Shown here: positions 58,258 to 64,000 of the stretch, piece by piece | Position numbering within the stretch: position 1 is the first letter of the stretch | Layout: every line of letters begins with the position of its first letter | Notes under the pieces: generated by a model | Database searches by the model: none | What the model saw: only the letters and a program-made list of their open reading frames with translations | What the model was told of the DNA's origin: nothing | NCBI GenBank assembly: GCA_023446865.1 | Contig: JAEXPL010000115.1 | Span: 3,711 to 67,710, forward strand | DNA length: 64,000 bases | From: Verrucomicrobiota bacterium | Lineage (GTDB): Bacteria; Verrucomicrobiota; Verrucomicrobiia; Opitutales; Opitutaceae | Direction: 5' to 3' | Position numbers and translations under genes: made by a program

Positions 58258-59544
58258 TTACGGCAGGAACTCAGCGAGGGGAGTAGCCACATGCTGTGCG
58301 AACAGCCGGGTGAGCACGCCTTGCCCCGCCATTTGGTAGACGGTGGAGGCGTCCTGGCTGACGAAGGTCTGTCCGTGGATGCGGCAGACTTCGGCCGGGC
58401 GGAACATCCGCGGTCCGTATTCCGTCATCAGGTACGCCCCGGAATTGTTGATCTTGTGGTAGGATCGGCAGAAGGTCGGGCACTCCCGCGCATTGCGGTC
58501 GAGCACCTTTAGCGAGCGAACGAATCCGTTGCCTTTGGCGCCGTGGCGCGCGGCGTGCGCACGGAGCCCGGCGAAGGAGACGGCGATGCGTTCGACGTCG
58601 GCCTGGTCGAGCTCGGCGTCCGGGGCATCGCAGAAGTCGCCGACGGTCCCGGCGAACGGCGTGTGGGGATTTGTGACGACGAAACCCGGCTTCAGCGTAG
58701 CCACGCAGACCCAACGGCGGCGTGTGGACGGCTCTCCGTAGTCCACCGAAGGGCGGAGGACGGTTGTGCGGACGTCGTACCCAAGGCGGCGCAGGTTGAG
58801 CACGAGCAGGCGGCCCGCTGGCGAGTTGCCGTAGCGCGGGACATTCTCGAAGATGCAGGCGGCCGGCATCCTGGCGGCGACCAGGGAGAGAGTCGGGATG
58901 AACAGGTCGCCCGCCTCGCCGAACTCGGATTGCCCTTTGAGCGATTTCTTGGTGATCCCGTAGTTGGAGTGCTCAGTGCACGGGATCCCTGCTAGGAGAA
59001 TGTCGAACTCAGGGAGCTCATACGGGTGCATGCTGCGGAAGTCGCCGATGATGATCTCGGCGTCTGGGTGTTTGCGGGCGAATTCATCCGCATAGCCGAT
59101 CTCGCGTTCAACGCCGGCGATGACCTTGAAACGTGGGGTGCCGCCGAAGGCATCGGAGAGGGTGCCACCGCCACAGAACAGATCGAGCACGCGGTAGCAG
59201 GACCGGCCCAGCCCATGGTTCAGGATCGAGGCAGCCCGCAGAGTCGGCAGGACGACCATGCTGCGGTACGACCCAACGACCTTCACTTCCCTCGCGTCGC
59301 AGAGTGTGCCCAACACCCTGCGTGAGTTGATGTCGATGATCGGACGCGCCTCGCCGTTTGCGCGGCGGGAAGAGACTTTGTGGCGGCTGGTCGTGGCCGG
59401 GGTGATGTGAAGCGCTCCGTCGGTGAGCCGGACGTTGATCGGTTGGTTGCGGGCGAACCCGAGTTGCTGGATCCGATGCCCCTCCACCCAGAGACGCGGC
59501 GCGCCGCGGTGGGGGCTGATGGTGGTGAAGTAGGTTAGGCTCAT
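58258..59544 (-). CDS. DNA (cytosine-5) methyltransferase
   Basis: 428 aa. Motif I VLDLFCGGGTLSDAF (119-133), motif IV GIPCTEHSN with catalytic Cys189, motif VI FENVPRY, motif VIII STRRRWVCVA and a final motif X-like part. The N-terminal 100 residues begin with a SpoVT/SymE-like strand pattern (LWVEGHRIQQLGFARNQPINVRL) not normally found in C5 methylases. Without a restriction partner, an orphan methylase protecting or marking the element is most likely. A promoter lies directly upstream. Confidence 0.88.
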   Translation of the reverse strand: MSLTYFTTISPHRGAPRLWVEGHRIQQLGFARNQPINVRLTDGALHITPATTSRHKVSSRRANGEARPIIDINSRRVLGTLCDAREVKVVGSYRSMVVLPTLRAASILNHGLGRSCYRVLDLFCGGGTLSDAFGGTPRFKVIAGVEREIGYADEFARKHPDAEIIIGDFRSMHPYELPEFDILLAGIPCTEHSNYGITKKSLKGQSEFGEAGDLFIPTLSLVAARMPAACIFENVPRYGNSPAGRLLVLNLRRLGYDVRTTVLRPSVDYGEPSTRRRWVCVATLKPGFVVTNPHTPFAGTVGDFCDAPDAELDQADVERIAVSFAGLRAHAARHGAKGNGFVRSLKVLDRNARECPTFCRSYHKINNSGAYLMTEYGPRMFRPAEVCRIHGQTFVSQDASTVYQMAGQGVLTRLFAQHVATPLAEFLP

Positions 59545-59584
59545 AGGCTAAGAAGTTCATAACCTAATAACCTAAACCAGTCAA
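59535..59584 (-). promoter_or_regulatory. Promoter/operator of the C5 methyltransferase
   Basis: On the reverse strand TTGACT (59579-59584), 17 bases, TATGAA (59556-59561). The spacer is TTAGGTTATTAGGTT (59561-59575), a tandem of the AGGTT half site; TTAGCCTATGAGCCTAA (59535-59551) overlaps the start codon. The arrangement suggests repression by the protein that binds AACCTnnTAGGTT. The leader is only a few bases. Confidence 0.7.
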
Positions 59585-59798
59585 ATCTATTCCATTTCAC
59601 TTCTCGTCCTGGTGTTGCGCGTGAGGTACGAACACAACGCTGCGCGATGTGCGGCGTGCCTCCCGCAATGTGCTATCCCGTTTGGGCGCGCAGATCGCCG
59701 CCCATCCTATACCGTCGCCCGCTCCTTCACATTCTGTTGCGTCGCGCGCAGGGAGCCAATGCGGAGGCGGGGGTGCGGCATTTCAATGAAGAGCCTCC
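59545..59798. other. Intergenic region with a solitary iteron
   Basis: 254 bases between the methylase and the XRE gene. Apart from the methylase promoter it contains one iteron copy, TGCGGCATTTCAATGAAG, at 59774-59791. I see no convincing gene; the ORF starting in the iteron overlaps the reverse XRE gene and looks like its shadow. Confidence 0.6.
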
Positions 59799-60335
59799 CT
59801 ACAGACTTGCCGCGAGCGCCGCCCGCAGTGACCGGATGTAGTCGCGCCAAGCTCTCCACTCCTGCGGTTTCAGCGTTTTATCAAGTAGTAACGTCTCGGC
59901 CGCTGCCAGTTGGCGGGTGAGCTCAGCTCGGTTGGCTGCGGTGACCATCGGCGGTGAGGATGGAGGCATCCGGGACGACACGGGTGAACTCGTGGCCTGC
60001 GGAGGAGGGGGCGGAGCAGGGCTGGCGAGTTTTGGGGTGGAAGTGATAGGTTGCGGCCGATGGAGCCCTCCAAGTGTGTAGGGATCGGTTCCGAGCGCGT
60101 TTGATATGGCTTCCACTTCCGACCACGTCGCGTCGCGATACCCCAGTTCAATCGCGCAGAGCTTACTTGCCGGCATTGCTATACCCGAGGCTGTGATTCG
60201 GCGCGCGAGCTCCGCTTGACTGCATCCTGGCACCGCGGCGCGGGCGGTGCGGAGGCGCCCATCGAGGCGGAATTTCGCGAGGGTGCCGAGATCGTTCGGC
60301 GAGGGAGCTGTGGAGCTGGTAACGCACGCGTTCAT
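59799..60335 (-). CDS. XRE-type helix-turn-helix regulator, 178 aa
   Basis: Residues 28-90 (GRLRTARAAVPGCSQAELARR, ELGYRDATWSEVEAISNALG) form a Cro/C1-type HTH. A Pro/Ser-rich linker (95-130) leads to a helical C-terminus (RAELTRQLAAAETLLLDKTL). Adjacent, one base downstream, to an M50 membrane protease, so it may be a substrate or partner of that protease. Confidence 0.8.
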   Translation of the reverse strand: MNACVTSSTAPSPNDLGTLAKFRLDGRLRTARAAVPGCSQAELARRITASGIAMPASKLCAIELGYRDATWSEVEAISNALGTDPYTLGGLHRPQPITSTPKLASPAPPPPPQATSSPVSSRMPPSSPPMVTAANRAELTRQLAAAETLLLDKTLKPQEWRAWRDYIRSLRAALAASL

Positions 60336-60336
60336 G

Positions 60337-61014
60337 TCAGCGTTGGGTGTAGTGACGGTAGAGTCGGCGGCAGCCGACGAGCGCGAACCAGCCGTCTGTC
60401 TTGGGTAGGGGAATTAGGGCGAGGCAGTTTGCACCGGCGGTGAAGATCGCCGCCAACCCCACCACCATCCGGACCAGGTCGGCAGGATCCTCTGCCTGCG
60501 GGCGGTACAGCCATAGGCAGGCAAGTGGGCACGCGAACGTCATGCCCGCGGCCGGGCCTGCCAGGGAACAGACGATGTCGAACCACGCTTGTGTGAGGGC
60601 CGGCCGTTTTGCGAGGGCGTCGCGATCTTCGTCCACAAGCCCGCCGCCAATTCCGACATGGATGCTCCAAGGGGTCTTGTGCCAGTGCCATCTCCGGAGG
60701 AGCGGGCCACACCCGATACTCACCGAGCGGACGGGATGGCGGAACATCCGAATGGCAAGCCAGTGGCCGAGCTCGTGAGCGGCGGTTCCAGCGAAGCAAA
60801 GTAGACCGACCAAGACCGGGCCTGCGACGGCAGCGAACGCGAACAGCGTGACGATGGCGCGCATTGGTGGGGCTTGATGGGTCAGGTATAGATAGATACA
60901 GAGCACTGTCTCCATCACGCAAACGAGTGCGATGATGCAGAGTATCTGCCGGAAGATGATTTGGGATACTGTCCCGTCGTAACGGAGCCAGTGGAGGATC
61001 TTGTTCTTGTGCAT
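60337..61014 (-). CDS. M50-family (site-2 protease-like) membrane peptidase
   Basis: 225 aa polytopic membrane protein. Zinc motif HELGH at 80-84 within a hydrophobic segment (GLLCFAGTAAHELGHWLAI) and a C-terminal IPLPKTDGW (D207), corresponding to the N/LPxxDG motif that supplies the third ligand. Four to five membrane helices. Start at M61014 because the upstream extension has no support. Such proteases cut membrane regulators; pairing with an XRE gene suggests signal-controlled regulation. Confidence 0.8.
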   Translation of the reverse strand: MHKNKILHWLRYDGTVSQIIFRQILCIIALVCVMETVLCIYLYLTHQAPPMRAIVTLFAFAAVAGPVLVGLLCFAGTAAHELGHWLAIRMFRHPVRSVSIGCGPLLRRWHWHKTPWSIHVGIGGGLVDEDRDALAKRPALTQAWFDIVCSLAGPAAGMTFACPLACLWLYRPQAEDPADLVRMVVGLAAIFTAGANCLALIPLPKTDGWFALVGCRRLYRHYTQR

Positions 61015-61205
61015 GGCTTCAATGGGGCCACGCCCCGGGGGGTGTGGAGAGGGCAAGATCCGAAACTGTTGGAGTGGTTAACTGGCACGACGAGACCGCG
61101 AGCGCCATGTGAATTCGGATCCAATCGCAATGAATGGGCACCGCGCGATTCGCGGCAATGAGTTGACCTTCAAAGAACGAGCGGCGCCGACAGTGACACA
61201 GTCCA

Positions 61206-61520
61206 CTAACCGCTCGCAGAAGAGCGGATGGGGGCAGGTTGGGCAGCGCGGGGCGCGCGATGGAGACAAAGCATGTGTGAATCCCACCGGTCCTTCGGCG
61301 GGAGAATGACGACCAATCCCGCCGCTTCCATTCGTCGCGACTCCATCTTTACAGCCAAGTGCATCGACCCTCGCTTTCTGCGGTCTTCTTCTTCGATGAT
61401 GCGTGCAACCTGGGCAGCTTGGTTCGCCTCGCCAGGTGTATGTTCGAGGATGAACTGGATGCGCTGACGTAGCGGCCAGTCCCGCCGGGGACTCAGGGGC
61501 GCTGTTGCGAGGGGGACCAT
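61206..61520 (-). CDS. Hypothetical protein, 104 aa
   Basis: Residues 17-70 (LRQRIQFILEHTPGEANQAA, ARIIEEEDRRKRGSM, SRRMEAAGLVV) have the shape of a small winged helix. No recognised family. The 191 bases between this gene and the M50 protease contain no credible gene. Confidence 0.5.
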   Translation of the reverse strand: MVPLATAPLSPRRDWPLRQRIQFILEHTPGEANQAAQVARIIEEEDRRKRGSMHLAVKMESRRMEAAGLVVILPPKDRWDSHMLCLHRAPRAAQPAPIRSSASG

Positions 61521-61537
61521 GTAGATGGACGGTCGGG

Positions 61538-62074
61538 TTAGGAATGCGTTTTGGCGGCAAGCAAAGCACGGACTCGCTCGATCTCGGCATCAGTGTGCGC
61601 AACACCACCGGCGTTCAGGTCGATATACCATTGCAGCACCTCGGCGTCAGTTTCGAGGTCGTTGACGTGGAACTTGAAGCCTGCGTTGATCGGCAAACGG
61701 TCGGTAAACTCCGTGAATCTGGCACCGAAAGCCAGAATATCACCCCGCAGGAACGCCCGCACAGCTTCTAGCCGTTGCTTCCCGTCAACCAGCACGAACC
61801 GTCCGCCGGCTGGCGCGGTTCGCTGCCACCCGGGGCAGTTCCAGTAAATATCTTTCGCGCTTCGCCCTCCTCGAAGGACGAATTCAATGTATCGGATCTG
61901 CCTCACTTGGTCCCAGACGTGGGCCCGCTGGAAGTCGGGGTCCATCTCGAACGACTGGCCCATAACGCGGGCATCGTCAGCGTATCCAGCAAGCGATTGC
62001 TCAATGTAAGCCCATCCGACATCAACGGAGTAGCTAGAGGTCTTGGTGAAAGGAGGGATGTCGCGGAATCTCAT
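61538..62074 (-). CDS. DUF262/GmrS-like N-terminal-domain protein, 178 aa
   Basis: Contains DPDFQRAHVW (45-54) and VLVDGKQRLEAVRAF (95-109), the ParB-like signature of the DUF262 domain of type IV restriction systems such as GmrSD. The DUF1524 HNH nuclease half is absent, so it is a stand-alone DUF262 domain; an HNH gene lies two genes upstream. Possible roles: nucleotide-dependent regulator of DNA cleavage, or an antidefence decoy. Confidence 0.78.
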   Translation of the reverse strand: MRFRDIPPFTKTSSYSVDVGWAYIEQSLAGYADDARVMGQSFEMDPDFQRAHVWDQVRQIRYIEFVLRGGRSAKDIYWNCPGWQRTAPAGGRFVLVDGKQRLEAVRAFLRGDILAFGARFTEFTDRLPINAGFKFHVNDLETDAEVLQWYIDLNAGGVAHTDAEIERVRALLAAKTHS

Positions 62075-62119
62075 TGGAGCGAACTTTGGCGGAGACGGGG
62101 CACCTCTGAGGTGATGGGA

Positions 62120-62308
62120 TTAGTCCCAATCTTCGTTGTCGGCGATGGCTTGGGCATTGCTGGCAATGGCAGCTTTCTGAGCTTCGCTAAAAGTATCCCA
62201 CATTTTGCGGAGCGAATCCGAGATATAGTTACGCCAGTTATGGGTCTTGCAGACCTCATCCCAGCGTGGGTCGAGGTGGTCGAGGGGAGGTTGAGTCAAT
62301 TCAGGCAT
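62120..62308 (-). CDS. Small hypothetical protein, 62 aa
   Basis: Acidic helical protein with several tryptophans (WDEVCKTHNWRNYISDSLRKMW). Lies between the HNH and DUF262 genes. No family recognised. Confidence 0.55.
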   Translation of the reverse strand: MPELTQPPLDHLDPRWDEVCKTHNWRNYISDSLRKMWDTFSEAQKAAIASNAQAIADNEDWD

Positions 62309-62323
62309 ATTCGGGAAAATGTG

Positions 62324-62827
62324 TTAACCGACGGCGGGAGCTGCGGGCGATGCAGATTTCTTGAGGCGGCGGTCGCGGTTGAGCTGGTTGGTGAGCTTCT
62401 TGTGGCAGGGGACGCAGACGGTACGGAGGTTCCGGAGGTCGAGGGCCGCGCCGCCCTCGCAGACGGGGATGATGTGGTCGATCTGTTGCCAGGGGCGATG
62501 CAGGGGAGGGAACGCCTTGGCGCGGGCTTCTTCCAGTGGAACGAAATTTCCGGATGCGTAAGCTTCCCGGACTTCGGCCCGATAGGACTCTGGGTGCAGG
62601 CCGCAACACTGGCAGATCCCCTTGTCGCGAGCAGCGACATGCTTGCGGACGAACGACCAATCGCAGGTAAGGCGGACCTTCTCAAGGCATTCCGGGCCGT
62701 GCCAGGAGCGGCGTGGTGGTGCTACCTCGCGCCCGCAGCCGCAGCGGCAAAGCAAACGTCCGTTGGGGCCGTGTTCGGTGGACGCCTTGGGCCAGGGCGG
62801 CAGATTGGGGCGGCGGGGCTTTTTCAT
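62324..62827 (-). CDS. HNH endonuclease, 167 aa
   Basis: An N-terminal Cys-rich element (LLCRCGCGREVAPP, ICQCCG: C27, C29, C31, C72, C74, C75) probably binds zinc, followed by the HNH core QIDHIIPVCEGGAALDLRNL (D117, H118, N133) and VCVPCHKKLTNQ (C141, H142). Cleaves DNA; target unknown. Start at M62827; upstream codons fall in a 48-bp repeat. Neighbours suggest a defence or mobile-element context. Confidence 0.82.
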   Translation of the reverse strand: MKKPRRPNLPPWPKASTEHGPNGRLLCRCGCGREVAPPRRSWHGPECLEKVRLTCDWSFVRKHVAARDKGICQCCGLHPESYRAEVREAYASGNFVPLEEARAKAFPPLHRPWQQIDHIIPVCEGGAALDLRNLRTVCVPCHKKLTNQLNRDRRLKKSASPAAPAVG

Positions 62828-62880
62828 GACGAGGCTGAGAGGAGGGATTCCCCCGTTTTCTGGCCTGGAAGTCGGAGCCG

Positions 62881-62928
62881 CAACTGCGAGGGAGAGGTCC
62901 CGACCGGCGAGCCCTTGGGAGGGCACGG
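62881..62928. repeat. 48-bp direct repeat, copy 1
   Basis: CAACTGCGAGGG...GGGCACGG, 46 of 48 bases identical to 63717-63764. Located just upstream (reverse strand) of the HNH gene. Confidence 0.85.
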
Positions 62929-62990
62929 GGGAAAGAGAGGAAGGCGGTTCAGGCGGCGGAAGGGAGGTGATACGGCTGTTTTTCCTTCGT

Positions 62991-63428
62991 TCAGCGCGGC
63001 GGGATGCCGAGGCTGTGGCAGATCGACCCCATCTCCTCTACCTCGGCCGACAGCGTAATCCGTGGCAATGCAACCGGTGGGCGTCCGGGAACGGGTAGTG
63101 ATTGCGGACGAAGATTCTGGTCGGCGATCTCTTCGGCGATGGCGCGTTTCACCATCGCGTCGAGCGCTTCTTGGCGCTCGCGCGGCAACCGCTTATACAG
63201 CTCGAACACCTCCTTCGGAATCAACCCGTGCAGAAGACAAAGCGCAATGAAGATTCGGATGTGCGATCCGGAAGCAAGCATCTCACGGTGAAGAATAGCA
63301 AGGTTACCGCCAAAAGCATGAGTCGATCCGGTGACTACGAAATGCACCTCTTGCACCAATTGTTCCATTGGTCCCGCTTCGACGAGCGCGATGAACCGCT
63401 TCGCGGATTCTGGGAGTCGTTTTCTCAT
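62991..63428 (-). CDS. Hypothetical protein, 145 aa
   Basis: Helical, unrecognised (FIALCLLHGLIPKEVFELYKR, LDAMVKRAIAEEI). Between the HNH gene and the frameshifted gene. No distinguishing motif. Confidence 0.6.
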   Translation of the reverse strand: MRKRLPESAKRFIALVEAGPMEQLVQEVHFVVTGSTHAFGGNLAILHREMLASGSHIRIFIALCLLHGLIPKEVFELYKRLPRERQEALDAMVKRAIAEEIADQNLRPQSLPVPGRPPVALPRITLSAEVEEMGSICHSLGIPPR

Positions 63429-63474
63429 CGTGGTGATATTGTTGGGACAGCGTTCCAGGATTCGTTAGGGGAGG

Positions 63475-63700
63475 TTAGCAAAGCGCCTCAAGATCCGTCA
63501 CCGCAGCCTCGATCTCGTCTTTGGCTTGTTCGATGGCGTCGGCCGCTTCCTGCATAGCTTCGCCGCGCGCCAGCCTGAATCGACTCCGGGAGGTTTTCGT
63601 AGGCTGACACCTCTTCGGAGTGTAATTCATCCATTTCAGCGGTGATGTCTTGGATCTTCGCGAGAAGCTGCTTCAGGCGGGACCGTCGGTTAGCATTCAT
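63475..63700 (-). pseudogene. Frameshifted small coiled-coil gene
   Basis: The frame from ATG 63700 reads MNANRRSRLKQLLAKIQDIT and on to YENLPESIQ, then degenerates into GARRSYAGSGRR. One reading-frame shift near 63580-63590 restores ARGEAMQEAADAIEQAKDEI and EAAVTDLEALC, ending at TAA 63475. Small phage and mobile-element proteins of the form EEExFxNLPESLQxxExGExMxEAIxxLExA have just this layout. Either a real frameshift mutation or a sequence error. Confidence 0.65.
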
Positions 63701-63716
63701 GTGGGAACAGGCTAGG

Positions 63717-63764
63717 CAACTGCGAGGGAGAGGCCCCGACCGGCGAGCCCCTGGGAGGGCACGG
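63717..63764. repeat. 48-bp direct repeat, copy 2
   Basis: Second copy of the 62881-62928 repeat with two mismatches, upstream (reverse strand) of the frameshifted gene. Copies preceding two genes in the same orientation suggest a duplicated promoter or leader. Confidence 0.85.
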
Positions 63765-63892
63765 AGGAGGAGGACTTCATGAAGCGGATGGTGACGTGGT
63801 GTGTGGGTGGAGTCAAACCGGAAATTGCCGCAAACCGAAAAAGAAGAGGGAGAGCGGCAAGCAAAGGCGCAGGGGCGGGGGTCTGGCTGGCA

Positions 63893-64000
63893 GGTGAAAG
63901 CGTATCACAACGCAGCACGGAAGGGCCGGACCGGCGGCTGGTGGCGGGCGGTCCGGGGCGGCCGGCTGGTGTCCGGTGAAAGCGTTTCACAGAGCAGCAC
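63893..64000. repeat. Pair of 26-bp repeats containing GTGAAAGCGTTTCAC
   Basis: GGTGAAAGCGTATCACAACG... (63893-63918) and GGTGAAAGCGTTTCACAGAG... (63975-64000) differ at 3 bases. Each contains a near or perfect palindrome GTGAAA-GCG-TTTCAC. The second copy reaches the window edge, so more copies may follow. No gene is evident in 63765-64000. Confidence 0.7.

Noticed and set aside
59612..59920. Forward ORF with an ATG inside the solitary iteron (59786)
   Set aside because: Overlaps the reverse XRE gene, has poor codon use and no similarity; treated as a shadow.
63712..63990. 92-codon reverse ORF at the window end
   Set aside because: Covers repeats and low-complexity proline-rich translation; no start signal.
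1..64000. tRNA or rRNA genes
   Set aside because: None of the conserved tRNA arm or rRNA core sequences was seen on reading both strands; a covariance-model search would be decisive.

Overview
The window reads as part of a large conjugative or formerly conjugative plasmid (or a related integrated element) of a high-GC Gram-negative bacterium. It has a replication-initiator-like gene beside an iteron array, a ParA with a small DNA-binding partner, a plasmid-type topoisomerase III, two SSB proteins, an ArdC-like antirestriction protein, and the core of an F-like type IV secretion system (TraE/VirB8, TraK/VirB9, TraB/VirB10 and an outer-membrane lipoprotein). There are no rRNA, tRNA or core-metabolism genes. 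The host phylum cannot be fixed from the sequence; a Verrucomicrobiota-like host is only a guess. Most genes overlap by ATGA/GTGA or lie a few bases apart, and Shine-Dalgarno sites are rare.

Layout. 1-5.4 kb: forward operon with a lone ClpB-D2-like AAA+ ATPase, an N6-adenine methyltransferase and a gene interrupted by an in-frame TAG, closed by a strong terminator. 5.5-6.0 kb: two small reverse genes. 6.3-13.3 kb: forward operon of mostly unrecognised genes ending in a periplasmic protein and a terminator. 13.4-20.8 kb: reverse operon of topB, two hypotheticals, an endonuclease III-like glycosylase, a PD-(D/E)XK-like nuclease, a DNA methyltransferase, a membrane PH-domain protein and an ASCH-domain protein. 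20.9-24.4 kb: a divergent region, the putative initiator gene and a 690-bp array of eight 18-bp iterons. 24.4-50.1 kb: a long forward region of about 30 mostly small unrecognised genes with a RecT-like annealing protein, the ArdC-like protein, a GHKL ATPase fused to a HExxH domain, and a tandem-OB SSB. 50.2-58.2 kb: T4SS genes, parA and partner, a second SSB, membrane and periplasmic proteins. 58.3-64 kb: reverse genes: a C5-type methyltransferase, an XRE regulator, an M50 membrane protease, a DUF262-like protein, an HNH nuclease and a frameshifted gene.

The most striking signal is a shared C-terminal tail on about 25 otherwise unrelated proteins, nearly all within 24.4-50.1 kb: an acidic stretch, often a glycine, then a final [Q/V/I/C/L]-[K/R/T/S]-[V/P/I/L] tripeptide (QRV, VKV, ITP, CKP, QRP and so on). 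The ArdC-like protein carries it. Codons differ between copies, so the protein sequence rather than copied DNA appears conserved. I propose a common docking or translocation signal, perhaps for delivery into the recipient through the conjugation system; other roles (degron, compartment targeting) remain open.

Two promoter families fit this layout. A TTGnCn-N17-(-10)-ACTGAATT element with local inverted repeats heads the recT-like, ardC-like, 41.2-kb and ssb operons, as expected of a coordinated leading region. A TTGACAwGTC element sits about 35-60 bases upstream of the T4SS genes, parA, the 29.7-kb gene and others. A third palindrome, AACCTnnTAGGTT, lies in the iteron region with related half sites near parA and the C5 methyltransferase.
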